Of a stretch of DNA of 64,000 bases, positions 26,151 through 39,510 are shown piece by piece (the stretch's first letter is position 1; each line of letters opens with the position of its first letter). Source of the DNA: Chrysomallon squamiferum (taxonomy: Eukaryota > Mollusca > Gastropoda > Neomphalida > Peltospiridae); the NCBI GenBank assembly GCA_012295275.1, contig CM022679.1:16461842-16525841 (forward strand). The letters are read 5' to 3'. A program made the position numbers and the translations under genes. The notes below the pieces were generated by a model that had not been told where the DNA came from, made no database searches, and saw only the letters and a program-made list of their open reading frames with translations.

Positions 26151-29100
26151 GTATTAACACGGAAGACTGACCAATAAGTTTATTGCATATCCTTTCCTTT
26201 AAGGCGTTTACCAGTAGAAATTTTTAGACGAGCTCTGTGATTTGACAATTATTTGCGAAGACTGTAACTGACATTTATACATACTGTTATAAACTTTAGT
26301 CTCATACTTTGCCATCAGTAGTGAGTTTTCTCTGCCGCACAATTATATTGTTAACAGACAAATGTTATATCGCTGTTTTAATTGCGTATTCCCCTAGATA
26401 ATTAAATGTACATAAACTATTAATAAATAAAGAAATCAAGGAATAAAGAAATACTTTTTTTTATTTATAGAACGATAAACAAAAACAGAAAACATTTCTA
26501 TGATTCCCTAAAATCATACAAAAATAACAAAAAGAAAAATAAGAAGAAAAAAAGAAAGAAAAAGAACACAAAATCTCCTTTGTATTAAATTAAGCTCAGT
26601 GATTTACATTTTTCTTTTAACTAAAATATATTTATATTGTAACTGCATGGTGATCCTTATTAATTATAATGATGTTAAATTCCATATTTTACAATGAATA
26701 TATTTGTGAATTTTAGACAACAAATAAAAAATGAAAACCAAATTCATTTATTTATTTACTAAACTGGAATTAAAACTAATACGTGAAGCCCTTCAGATTG
26801 GCGTGGAAGAATAAATGAAAACAGGCTGTAATTCTTTTATTAAATATATTCTAAAACCAACTTCGCATCAAATGTTTACGGTACAAAAGAGAATTTCATT
26901 TATTAATTAATTATGAAGTTTTTACCGAGTGGTTGTGGAAGAGAACTTGTAAAAAGAAACGGTGTGGTGTATTTGTTTCTAGTGGTGTATAATTATTGTG
27001 TTTTTACTTCCACCTCGCGCTGCAGACGAACTCGGCACGCGACCTCCGACGTGTCTCACACCAGCAGACGCGCTGAAACGTGTTAACTGCGGAACAATCT
27101 ATGAATTGTAGACATCCATCTTGTTACAAGTTCTCTTCATCTTGACTTTTCGTCTAGCTAACCCGCTGAGCGATTGCAAAGGAAGGAACTTCAAAGCAGA
27201 TAAAGTTTGTTAGAGTAAATGACCTTACCACATACATATCTAAGCTGTGGTTAAGCAAGACCTTTGACCCACGTTGCGATTACTGCGCTTTTCAAGCTGT
27301 TAATCCTCGTCTAAGGCTTTTAGACAAAACATGCTTGCTTCGTCTCTTTCATCCAGGATCAGTCAGCCAACCTCTATATGCTTAGAGGGCTTTTCTCGTT
27401 CTAACCCTTGTCCCATTTTTGGTTTATCAAGCTTACCGAATTATACTTTTCTATTTGAAGGAAAATATTATTATATATTCATGGTTGAAAACGTAAGCAT
27501 TCATGTGAAACATCGTAAACATTATCTTTCTTTCATGTTTCGTTTTTGTTTTGTTTAAATGTTTGTCATCTAATAACAGTTAACATTAAAACGTGATTGC
27601 CATGGTGTTAAACTGATATTCATGTGTCTTTATTCCAAAAATACGTCATATAATTTCAAGAGTACAGATTAATAATATTAACAATCGCGTATGTGAAACT
27701 GACGTTGTTTACTTATCATTTCACTGCGCTTGTAACATCCCCTATCGTGTTCGAACGTTCAGCAGATGACAGAAGATAAAAACACAGAGAATGTAGACAC
27801 AACCGTTATAAACTGACTATACGTTACAGTCCAACTCTGATGCAGCATTAGAAAATGTTGAGAAAATATATATTATATTGCAACAAAAAGGTAGAGTCCG
27901 ACAGAGTACTGATTTAGAGGTTAATGAAGATTTTAAATGTTCTGCAGTTATTATTGAATGTACGTTACATCTCACTGATGTTTATTCAAAACAAAGAGAA
28001 AGGCAATTTTAGATCCTTGGGAAAAAAAATAAAATAAAATAAACCTATCAATTTTCCGATTATGAAATTTTCAGCATTTTTATATTCAAAATATTAGTTC
28101 CAAATATAGACATGTATTGTTATTGAAGTGACTACAAACCAATTTCTCAAGATGTAACTCTGTACCTTGGATTGTCAGTTCCTTTGGAGACCGAATGGAG
28201 ATTTGTTAACGTCGAAAAAATGCTCTTTTAATTAGAATTTCACTAACAGCATCAGTACGACTTATTTTGATAGGCAAAGTCACTGTTTTTAAATTAGAAA
28301 GTATACCTCTTCTAATTTGGTGATTTAATTGAATTAGCAACTTTATCGTTGATTGGTTTTAGCTTTTAAAGAACACAGGGAAGTGAAAAGGAATGCAGAT
28401 CAACGTTTCTTACGTATTCACCTAGGCAAGAAGATTTTGCCTTCGTTAGAGAACGTAATCAGTTTAAAACACTGAGTGCAGCTCAGTTCGGGCCAACTGT
28501 TTAAGAATGGCACGCTTATTTAAACAAGTGCAAACTGCTCCAACAACAGCTGGAATCATCATTGTTCATTCCAGTGATAAAGAAGTAACAAGTACAAAGA
28601 GATTTACTTGAATAAACTCAAAGAATCTATAGATTGGCTCCGATCTTCCTCTAATTTCCTCTCTTGTAATAGTTGCTAGTGCAGGAAGAGTGTGTGCTTG
28701 ACCTTGTCATATTAGAGTGTGTAATGGCGCTGATTAGTCACGTTCCAATGTCTGACCTAATTAGCTGTAACTAGATGAAGTGATTACCGAGTTGTCTGTT
28801 CCTAATGGAGTGAGATGTATGTATCGTACGTTCCTTTGTCTGAACCGCTAACGTCAAAAGAGATAATTATGTAATGATTGCAGAGCTTCCGGATTTTATT
28901 ATCTTCAATTTTATCATTATATATTACGTTATCAGTTCAGTATGTACTAATGCGGATTATCATAATGTCGAATTTCCAAAGTCTTATCTTTATTTTGTTT
29001 TCTATATTTTCATTTATGCAGTGTTCACATTAGTGTGAACTGTACTAAAGCTCAGTGTTAGAAGCTTTGTCTCAGAAGCCAGTGCTAATAGAGCCTAAAC

Positions 29101-30555
29101 ATTATTTGAATTTTGCACTGTTAATTTAAATATATGGTATTGTTTCTTTCTGACATAAAGATGTACTTACTATAGATCACTTTTACAGCAGTTGCATAAG
29201 TGAAAGAAGAAAACAAATTACCTTTGTTTTAATGTTAATAAAATATAAAAACTGAGAATTTAGATATGTTAGATTTAGTTGTTATTGATGCATATCATAG
29301 AGTACTTGTTTGCAAATTAAATAACTGGTGGAAAATTTTGTGATCGAAAAAGGAAAAGTTTATCCACTTTTAGGAAGATGTTGGTGACAGGAAAATAAAA
29401 CCTAATTCTCAGACGGATTTTTTAACGTTAATAATTTAATAGCATCTACCACCTGTTATTTCAGAGCTTTGAATATCATAATGTTTTATAAAAAATAGTA
29501 AATGTGTTTCTAACAAATAAGATAAATCAGAAGAATTCATCACACTGAAAATTTACATTGTACTGAATTTAATGGTTCATCCCATAGGACTCTTAAAGGC
29601 ATTGAACTTAAACAGCGATAAATTAAGAACAGGTATTACATTTAAATTATTTGTCATTTATTTAAAATCGTTTTAGAAATTAGTTAACTTTATAAGCAAG
29701 TTTTTATTTTTTATTTCAAGTTTAGATAAGCATATAAGGTTTTGTCAGACTAAACAATCGAAAGAAGGAACATCTTCAGAGTAAACGTTTAGACTGCACT
29801 TGTTGTCAAATGAATTCTTGTTTACGACATTCTGTATAAATCGTTTTTCGTTGCTTAGTCTCTCTCTTTCTCTCTAAGTATTTTAAATTTCAGTAGCATA
29901 AATATGACAGTTAGTGTTTTGATGTATTTAAACACAGAAGTTTGTTAATGGTTTAAGTAAGATGTGAGATGTTTTCTGGCGGGGATCACGATGAGAAATA
30001 ACTAACTATAATCAACAGACGTCCTGTTGTGTTTAGATTATTTGTCGTAATTCATGTCACTCGTAACCAAGACGACTCGCACCCAGAAAGCTCGTTCTGA
30101 CACCCTGGAAACGTCGCCCAAAACAGGCTGATTTCAGGACAATTCACAATCGGCACAAATAGCGTTATTTGAAAATCTAACGTACTGCAAAGGCTATAGA
30201 GAGCAAATATGCTTTTGTTTGATATATTTTATTACAAAACAGAGACATAATAAAGACAGAATGTAGAATGTACACATTTTAGTTATAACTACATCCATAC
30301 ATCTATGTTTTATTGTGGATGTCTTTGTCGGTATCTCTTAATGTTTGTTGCGTGTATGTTATCATAAATCTTAATTAACTTAATGTGTTTGTGTGATATT
30401 TTAGTACTAGGATGAGTAAAACCCGCAAATTAAGTCCCCCAAAAGCCTCCCTTTTATGTGTTAATGATAGTAAATTTCTCTTGTTACTGTGTCGTTAAGA
30501 TAACATATCTTGTATGCTTTGATGTAGTAATTTAGTGTTTTTTCTTCTTCACAAA

Positions 30556-30720
30556 ATACTACTACTACTACTACTAATAATAATAGTAATTAGCGGTAAT
30601 AGTAGGAACAATAGAAGCAGCAACAGTAGGAGTAGTAATAGTAGTATTAGAAGTAGTAATTGTTGTAGCGGTAGTAGTAATAGTAGTAATAATATCAGTA
30701 GCAGTAGTAGTAGTAACTGT
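30556..30720. repeat. (ACT)n / (AGT)n array
   Basis: ACT triplets switch to AATAGT/GTAGTAG triplets, so both strand senses of the same motif are adjacent. Confidence 0.85.
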
Positions 30721-31165
30721 ATCAGAAATGACAGTGTAGAAGAAGCTATATAAATATTTCACTGCCCTTTTTTATATTTAAATATTATTTATTTACTTAT
30801 TAGTTGGTTTATTTGTATTTGTATTTATTTTTATATTTCTAAAAATACATTAAACTGAGTTTTCAAATTATTAACTGAAAACGAACGACGGTAATAAACA
30901 TTTTAGTACATTTATTTAAGAATCAGCAATTAAAATATAACTGACAACTTACGTGTAGACTGTGGAGTTAACTGAGTAAAGTGCATAATTAAAGCATGTA
31001 TCTGGTTTCTCGAAGACATAGCCTGAAATTTAAAAAAACCACCATGTAGGTGAAACATCACAAGCTGACTATGCCATTAGGCCAGATATGAGCTGTATTA
31101 TTATTGTCACGATTTTATATAGCTAATAAATAAATAAATAAATACAGAGACACACATTAAACATA

Positions 31166-31176
31166 CATTATTATTA

Positions 31177-31265
<89 letters not shown>

Positions 31266-31268
31266 ATT
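31166..31268. repeat. (ATT)n-(GTT)n compound array
   Basis: TTATTATT runs change to GTTGTTGTT. The poly-Asn frame on the minus strand is its translation. Confidence 0.95.
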
Positions 31269-32660
31269 GTTATTGGTCAAAGTACTTTCTATCCAGAATA
31301 TTGCCAAACAGAAACAGACAGCGTGCGTGATCTGTTAAGTTCGGGTCTGTTTATCTTATTACACTTTGTCATTTTGTAGATGTGTAATTATTTTTGACAA
31401 ACATGTCCTATACAGACTGATTTCCTCATTGATCTACTTAGTGCGTGTAACACACGCTCTCTCAGACGTTCCGCTACACTCATCTAAAATCGTTTACCGT
31501 TTCGTAGATGCCAGTTGACTTTTCGATAAGTCGAATGTTTCTTCAGCATCTTTGGCAAAACTAACAAACGAAGGTTTGGGCAGCAGCCAAGACACTGATT
31601 TTCCTCTCGTCATTTGGGGACAGAACATTTACACTGGCACCGGGCCAGATGCAAGAGTAAATGAGCATGCTTGCAGAAGATTAGCCCTTTTCTTGTTGGT
31701 ACGCGGTGAACAGTCTGGGCCACCAGTTAATTTTCTCAATGATTTGTGTTATGTTGTGCAGGGTCTAACTTGCTGACTGCCACCCTAACACCGCTCTAAA
31801 ATTAAACACTTGATCGCTAATTATAGTATGTAAGACGCGCGTAAAAGTCAAAATTGTGTCTGGAAAGACTAACACGTGAATACCGACAGACAAACTGATT
31901 TCATTTTATATTGAGATGAACTTTTTAACTGGTGATCTGTTATTACCCTGTCAGCACTTTTAAAACAGAGCAGATCGTCTGTCTTCAGCCAGCTTCTTGC
32001 AGGTTTGGAACGGCAGTCACTTTGTACTTTGTGTGGTTGCGTCGTTTCTTTGGACGCGCTTCTCCAAACGCGGCTGACTACGTTCTGATCTTTCTCACTT
32101 TATTAATATGTACGCATTACCCCTTTTCACGAGATACACTGCACCTAATCTGCGAGAACAAAATAAAGTGCTGTATAGCACACAACCGTACATGTGCATA
32201 CACATTCATTTTCATATTTTTTCTCATCGTTCTGTTTCCTTCCTAATGTGTTTGAAATCAGAGGGGCTTACAGTTTAATCTGTATATGTATTTATACACG
32301 GATTGAAATAGTCATATTAGAACCATATACATTTTAAAGTATACTTGAAGTACAACTGTCGCATTTACTTAATGCTACATCATTTCTATGTTTTATAGTC
32401 TGCTCTGATAATAATAATTTTTTGATTTATTTGCAGTCAGAGGTATTTCCTGTATAAGATAAACTCTTTATATATAATATCTGTGTATATAAATTATTAC
32501 TTGTGAAATATCTCAGAATTCATATAATGAATTGTTTAGCACTTAAATACTGTATTTGATGCCAGATTGTATTATCCTGTGTATAAGATAACGATACTAA
32601 ACAAAGCATATTTGCTAAACGTTTAATTCGTTAAATTCTGAATACATATTGAATGAAAAT

Positions 32661-32776
<116 letters not shown>

Positions 32777-33128
32777 GTGTGTGTATGTGTGGACAAACAT
32801 AAACATATACAAAATCTCTCTATCTCAGTTTCATACACCCAAATACACACACGTTCGCAAACAAATGCATACATAGCTAGAACAAACAATATACTAGTAT
32901 ACAAAGGTATTTACGTATTAATAAAATATCTGTGGATTTAAGTTCGATGACCACTTTGCCATGCAAATGAAAGATGATATTACTTAAAACAGAATAAACG
33001 TGTCACTATAAACAACATCGAAGCGAAAAGATCACGACTTTTTCAAACAGAATGTAAGTTTGTAGTTTGAACTGGAGCAATGATCAAGTCTTCAGTTTTA
33101 GATCATAATTCATTATTACTGGCAGCTG

Positions 33129-33345
33129 ATGTAGTAGAAGTAGTAGTAGCAGTAGTAGTAGTAATAGTAGTAATATAGTACTGACATTTCCAGTCGTACC
33201 AGTGATAATCATAGTAATAATAATGGTATTAATTTTTAGTTGTAGTAGTAGTAGTAGTGATAATAAAAGTTGTTATAATGTTATTAGTTTTTAGTTGTAG
33301 TAGTAGTAGTAGTAGCAGGGTTGTAGTTATATTTATTAACAGTGG
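33129..33345. repeat. Interrupted (AGT)n arrays
   Basis: Blocks of GTAGTAGTAG recur at about 33130, 33240 and 33295, the last two each preceded by the phrase TTTTTAGTTGTAG. This suggests a local duplication. Confidence 0.8.
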
Positions 33346-34189
33346 TAGTAATAACTGGAAATGGTAATAGGAGTATGAATTGTTATTCAGTCGATGTGAT
33401 GTTAATTGCTGTGTTTCAGTACTCTGAGATAAAATACGTGTATAAAAAGCAGACTGGATTATTTTTCTAGCTCATGTTGAATTTCACTGATTTAAAAAAG
33501 GAATAGCATTTATTTATTCCATTCATTACGTGGTGAATAAACATTTCAGATAATTCCCACCAGCGATACGATATCGTCTGCGATTTTCTAAAAGCATATG
33601 AAAAAATTATCAGTTATTTATTGTAGAAAAATAAATAAATCTCAGTATAAATGCTGTGTTCTAGGCTCACAGGTTGTGTTATTATAACTAGATGTGTTGG
33701 ATCTTCCTGGCGAATTCTTACATAAACTACGAATGTTGTAAAATTGGTGCCAAGTCAAATTATATCTGTGCGACATTTTGGCTTATTTATTAAAATAACC
33801 GATGTAACGGAATGAGTTAATTTTGATTTCAGTTGTTTATCTTTTATTATCTTTAGAGATATTTTTCTAAAAATATCCACTTGCAAGATTATCTTAGGAA
33901 TTTAGTAATTGCGTCAACATGTATAAACGCGAAATAAACTTACAGTAGGTAAAAATGGCATACTGTTAAACTGAGAGACACATGCAGCCATGACGGACTT
34001 GATATTGTGCAATTTAAAACATTCTCATTTATACTATACCATTAAAATAAAGGAAATGGACATCACAGCAAGAATAGACTGAAATTAAACAAGGATAAAG
34101 AAAACTGACAAACAGTCAGAAAGTCTATGTACGTTAGTTATATCAGCGTGCACTCTATTAAAACAATAAGAGTAATGCCACCTGTGTGT

Positions 34190-34247
34190 TGCCGCGGTTC
34201 GAACCTAGTGACCTCGGCATCTGGCGAGCACGAATGATCTACCAGTT
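34190..34247 (-). repeat. tRNA-derived SINE head (minus strand)
   Basis: On the minus strand, TGGTAGATCA (A-box-like) is followed 39 nt later by GGTTCGAACC, a near-perfect RNA polymerase III B box. A CTCG/CGAG anticodon-stem-like pair lies between them. The acceptor stem does not close as in a functional tRNA, so a SINE remnant is more likely. Confidence 0.55.
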
Positions 34248-34722
34248 TGTTTTACGAAATGAACAAGTCTTAGAACAAAAAAGCCATGATCCAAATAATT
34301 AACGCATTTATTAAGTAAACATTAAGTGTGGTTCGCCATCAAAGCCGGCTGCTGGAAGCCTGCCAGGTTTTCAGATTACATCCATCAGTGTTGTTGAAGC
34401 GATTATCTCTTTCGTCGGCTTTCTGTTGCAGAAACCACCTTTTGAACCATATATGTTTGTGTATGCGGCTCTCTGTGTATGTGTGTTTACATATATGTGT
34501 GTGCGTGTGTGTTTGCGTGTCTGTGAGTATATATGCGTGTTTATGTGTGTGTTTTTATGTGTTATATATCTTACAAATGTATGTTTGTATTTGTGTTTAT
34601 ATTTATATGTATTTGTATGTGACTACAAATAGGCAGACAGACCGACAGACAGACAGACTCACACACATACATAGACAGACAGACAATTAGATATGATAAA
34701 CGTAAAACTTATGCTGTTTTGA

Positions 34723-34862
34723 GATTAAAATATCCCTGAGCAAACTGCGTTCCTAAATAACAAAACAAAACTGAGTTAAAACTATTTTAAAATATACTTC
34801 AAAAACAAATATTCAGACGACAAATATATATCTCTGTAAAAGAGACTTATTATACCTCTGTT
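34723..34862 (+). repeat. Dispersed repeat copy B with (ACT)n tail
   Basis: This is the second copy of the unit at 2859-2999, in the same orientation and about 32 kb away. It ends in a shorter, more decayed (ACT)n run at 34866-34925. It carries a deletion of about 8 bp relative to copy A after GAGTTAAA. Confidence 0.85.
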
Positions 34863-34865
34863 GCT

Positions 34866-34990
34866 TGTACTACTACTAGTATTACTACAACTACTCTTAC
34901 TGCTGCTACTACTACTACTGCTTTAGCTGTTGATAATAATATTACTGTTAATACTGATACGTCTACTGATGCTGCTCTGTTGTGACTAAA
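34866..34990. repeat. Decayed (ACT)n array of dispersed repeat copy B
   Basis: CTACTACTAGTATTACTAC and related triplets grade into unique sequence. Confidence 0.75.
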
Positions 34991-35978
34991 TCTAATGTGT
35001 AAATCAGAACTCACTCTTTTCTATTGTTGCTAGAGCTGCTAGTGTGGTTGTTATTATAACTGGTGTTTCTGCTCTAAGCAGAGCATTGGTCGTAACGAAC
35101 GTTTACTATCATACTGCTGATAACTGTTTTTAATATGAGGTGTGTGTACTGCATGCAGATCAGCGGAGAGCTTGAAGCTAGGTAGGGCAGGATGAAAGAT
35201 TACGACCACAGTTATTAACACCAACACCATATCAAATTAACCTGGCACCGCCTTCGTCATTAATGATACCTTTGATGTTAATTATATCTAAGACAAATTT
35301 ATTGCTGTCAGGAATAAAAATAATTATTTAATAACAGAATAACTATTTCTAAAGACAGCAGAACACAATAATTGTTTTATAAATTGGTGATTTTCATTAG
35401 CTGTTGAATGTAATACTCCTAAAAGGTATAGTTAATCAGAATAAAAGAGTACAGCGTAATGGAATACAGGGCAAAATTCTACGAAGATACAGAATATCAA
35501 AGTTTAATAATGTGATTGTTCGGTGTACAAAATACAAAACTAATATAAAAAGAATAATTAACAGAACAGGGAATACCAAAAAGCATCAACAAAGTAAGAA
35601 AATAATTTCTGTGAGATACAAAGATGAGCGGTTATATACGAAACTGAATTTATGAGGTCAATGCCGCGAGAATGCATTATTACTGAACAGTAAGGAGCAG
35701 TGAAAAAACACATTCAGGAGGAAACAGCAGAACGATACAAGCAGAGTATGATCTAATATAATATAAAATACAGCCTAACATAACATTAATGTAACAGTGA
35801 TATATGTCAAAGGAAGAATCATATAAATCACAGTTCAGTATTACTGGACAGAATACAGCATAATGGAATAACTGCATAATTGTAACATCAATTTAAGAGA
35901 CACTACGGTGCCGAGAAACAAAGTTAAAAACCGATGATAAAATGTAACGTAAATGAGAAAGTAAATTCTAAAAGAGGG
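34991..35978. other. Non-coding sequence, nothing recognised
   Basis: AT-rich. At 35440-35880 phrases such as ATAATGGAATA and ACAGAATAC recur loosely, possibly a very old tandem repeat. Confidence 0.55.
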
Positions 35979-36489
35979 TCAAAGAACATCTAAAGGGTAC
36001 AACACAAGAGACAAGAAGATTTATAAGTGGATCCTGTCTCAGAAAAGACGCTGTGCCGAGTGAGTACAGGGTAAAACAATGTCTCAAGGATACAACTGAA
36101 TAGACAAGAGAATTATAAGTCAGTCCTGTCTCAGAAAGGACACGGTGTCGAGTGTAAAAAAGTGTCTCAAGGATACAACTAAATAGACAAGAGAATTATA
36201 AGTCAGTCCTGTCTCAGAAAGGACACGGTGTCGAGTGTAAAACCATGTCTCAAGGATACAACTGAATAGACAGGAGAAGTCAATCCTGTCTCAGAAAGGA
36301 TACGGTATCGAGTGAGTACAGTGTAAAACCATGTCTCAAGGATACAACTGAAAACCAATCCTGTCTCAGAAAGGACACGGTGTCGAGTGAGTACAGTGTA
36401 AAACCATGTCTCAAGGATACAACTGAATAGACAGGAGAAGTCAATCCTGTCTCAGAAAGGACACGGTGTCGAGTGAGTACAGTGTAACG
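35979..36489. repeat. Approximately 83-bp tandem array (about 6 copies)
   Basis: GTCTCAAGGATACAACT recurs at 36081, 36164, 36247, 36333 and 36408, giving periods of 83, 83, 86 and 75 bp. A degenerate first copy starts near 35979. Each unit also contains CCTGTCTCAGAAAGGACACG and GTGTCGAGTG. The copies differ by internal deletions of the GAATTATAAGT segment. Confidence 0.92.
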
Positions 36490-37610
36490 AGCAGCAAGTG
36501 TAAAATGACGTTTCACTGTTGACCAGTGAAGCGGCAGCTGTTCAAGAATCAGTTAATCGGTCACGTAACTGGGAACAGTTTAATGAACGCTGGCGGATCA
36601 GTCTGTCTCCCCGGGGCTGTGCAAAGTGGCTGTAAGCGAAGTTTCCACTGCGCGTCTCTCAGGCTGTATCGGGTTCCTCACATCTGGTTCTTCCGTGTGT
36701 TTTCTGGCATGTACCTCAGCGAAACACTGGAACTTGGCTGACGGCGGGTCGAAAGATGGGCCGCTTCAATTTGCACTGATCGTCATAAACCGTTCAACGT
36801 CGATCGGTTTTCAAGACAATGCTACTCGGAACGAGAAGTACAGACCAAACCAAAGTGGTTGTTGTCTCGAGGTGTAGCAGCTCTGCTGGAGAGGAAAGAA
36901 AATTAATTCAGAATTTTTATTTCTGTGTTAATGTCTCAATGAACAAGAAGAACAAAAGAAGATGATGGAAGTATCGATGAAGACGTGTATAGTGATGATG
37001 AAGATAATAATAAAGATGATAATAAAGATGATAATTATTATTAAAATGATGATAATAATCAGTATTGTAAGTAAGGATAATAATAATAATCTGAGAAATG
37101 AAAATAACAGAAAGTACGACCCTGATGATAATGATGATAATAAATGTATAATTAAACGTCTGGTTACATGAATTCTCCTCATAATGATTTCAAACTGATC
37201 TTGTACTAAGTGTACTTTAGGAACAGAGCAAATCTTGTTTTTGGTATTTCATTTGTCTTTTATCTCATCGTCTTGATCATGATTAACGTTAATAAAATAA
37301 ATTATTATTATCGTCGGCATCATCCATCATCATCATCATCATCATCATCTTTATTATTATTATTATTATTATTGGTAGTAGTTGTAGTTGTAGTAGCAGT
37401 GGTCCTTGTGGTCCAGTTTGTTACTGTGGTAACGGTGACTGTTATTAACAAATGGATGCTCTACTTCATTCGTTTTTTGTTTTGTTTATCTGCTGTTTTA
37501 TTTATAAAAAAAATTATCTCTTTAAAAACATATTTTCTTTTACTAACACTCTTAGTTATTCAAAGTAAAAGCAGATTTAAGGAAATGAAAATAAATAAAC
37601 CGATACCAAA
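36490..37610. other. Non-coding sequence between two tandem arrays
   Basis: A GC-richer patch at 36580-36880 without a supported exon, then GATGATAATAA-rich sequence at 36960-37140 and the compound triplet array at 37321-37400. Confidence 0.6.
37321..37400. repeat. (CAT)n-(TTA)n-(TAG)n compound array
   Basis: CATCATCAT, then TTATTATTA, then GTAGTTGTAG in succession. Confidence 0.85.
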
Positions 37611-37823
37611 GTGAATATTTCTGTTTTAGATGATTAGTGAAGTGAATATCTCTGTGAAGTGAATATCTCTGTTTTAGATGATTAGTGAAGTGAATATCTC
37701 TGTTTTAGATGATTAGTGAAGTGATTATCTCTGTTTTAGATGATTAGTGAAGTGATTATCTCTGTTTTAGATGATTAGTGAAGTGATTATCTCCGTTTTA
37801 GATGATTAGTGAAGTGATTATCA
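37611..37823. repeat. 31-bp tandem array (6 full copies, 1 truncated)
   Basis: The unit is GTGAATATCTCTGTTTTAGA followed by TGATTAGTGAA. Units start at 37611, 37659, 37690, 37721, 37752 and 37783, with a 17-bp truncated unit at 37642. The last three units share GTGATTATC in place of GTGAATATC, showing directional homogenisation. Confidence 0.93.
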
Positions 37824-39078
37824 CGTCATGTCAGCGTGCGTGGTGACACGAGACAGCAGACAAATATTACATTACTCATTGTAATTTATTTCTCATACTC
37901 TTCTTGTCTGATAGAAAAAACAAGTTTTAGAAAATTGTGTTACCGAGTCGTGGTTCACTCTGGGTGGACCAGTTTCCTTTTCCATAAAAAAACAGACAAG
38001 TAAACTGCTGCTACTAGTCTTCACCCTCTCTCTACATTTTTACACTAGTTTTCGATCGTTTTTGGTTTTAAAAATGTTTTTAATATGATTTAAAACAGAG
38101 TGTATTTATTTCATACACAAAAAAAAAAAAAAAAAAAAAAAAAAAAACAAAAACGCAAAAATAAGCAAGAAGGTAAATCATATAATTCGTTCGTGCATGC
38201 CTATTTTTGTCTGAATATACCTCAATGTGTTTGTTAGTTCCTGTGTTGTGTTAATGTGTGTATGTGTGTGTTCTTGCTCAAGTATTTTTTTCTTTCTTTA
38301 GCAATCGCCTTTTACATCGCAATAGATGAACGATTCTATTGCAACCACTATTTACAACGCTAGGAAGATTCTCAAACTGCCTAAAGAGTGTTTCATGCGC
38401 CGCGTATCTTTACGGCCCCCAGTTCGTCAGTACATATATCGTAGTTCACATTTTATCGTTTTTCTAAAATTAGAGGGGGAACCGAAACACCGCAAACGGA
38501 ATCAGCTACAGACGTCTGCAGTAGTCTGTCGTGACACTTAAAGGTTCCTGACGAAAACAAACAGATTTATGTTATAAATGCGTCTTCTTCGGATGCGCTT
38601 GTTCACTGGTGCACTATTCTGGATTATTGTACACTGTTTTACTTATCTCTTCGGTAATGAATGATTTATTCAAGATATATAGTTCGAGTTTCTCTCTAGC
38701 AGACAGATTTGGCAGCTCTGGAAAGCTGGTATGCCAGCCAAAGTTGCGATGACTTGGGACGGTTTGCCGCGTTCTTGGGACAGGGGAGCACGTGGCGGCT
38801 AAATTCACGTGAGTGTTAGCTTTTCGTGTCAGTGTAGAACTGTCGTTAATGGGCTGACCCTCACAGCCTAGCCTCACACTTTGAAAACAGCACGTTAAGT
38901 AAATAGATTTTCTATGTGTTGTATGCATCTACAGTGTTGTTTTAACAAAAGTTTAAAAAAAAAAAAAAAAAATGTATTGTGTTTGTTGTCGGTGCTCTTT
39001 TTTGGAACTGCATTAGGATCTTTTTTTTACAGTACAAGTTAATATTATGATTAACATAACACTGTCATTCATTGTGAA

Positions 39079-39093
39079 TATAAATATATATAT

Positions 39094-39155
<62 letters not shown>
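39079..39155. repeat. (TA)n microsatellite
   Basis: TA run of over 50 bp with short interruptions at its left end. Confidence 0.93.
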
Positions 39156-39157
<2 letters not shown>

Positions 39158-39319
39158 TGATATGCCTGTATATTGATATAATAGAAAACATTTTTTTCCT
39201 TTTGATATTTCATAAACTGTGCATAAAAAAAATACAATAAACAAAGCACAATTAGTATTTAATATTAAATCCATTCAGCAGTACTAACAAGTATGCATTT
39301 TTTAAGAAATTAATAGTAA

Positions 39320-39510
39320 AACTACCACTACTACTACTGTTACTATAACTACCACTTCTACTACTACTACTACTACTACTACTACTATTACCACTACTAC
39401 TACTAATACTGACACTACTACTACCACTATTACTACTGTCACCTGTCACTAGTAGTACTACAACTGCGGCTACCACTGTTGGTTTTGCTATCACTACAAC
39501 TACCATTATT
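39320..39510. repeat. (ACT)n imperfect array
   Basis: ACT/ACC/ATT triplets. The Ser-rich minus-strand frame across it is a translation of the repeat. Confidence 0.85.

Noticed and set aside
31552-31776. 74-codon frame in a GC-richer patch
   Set aside because: No motif, splice context or neighbour that supports a gene.
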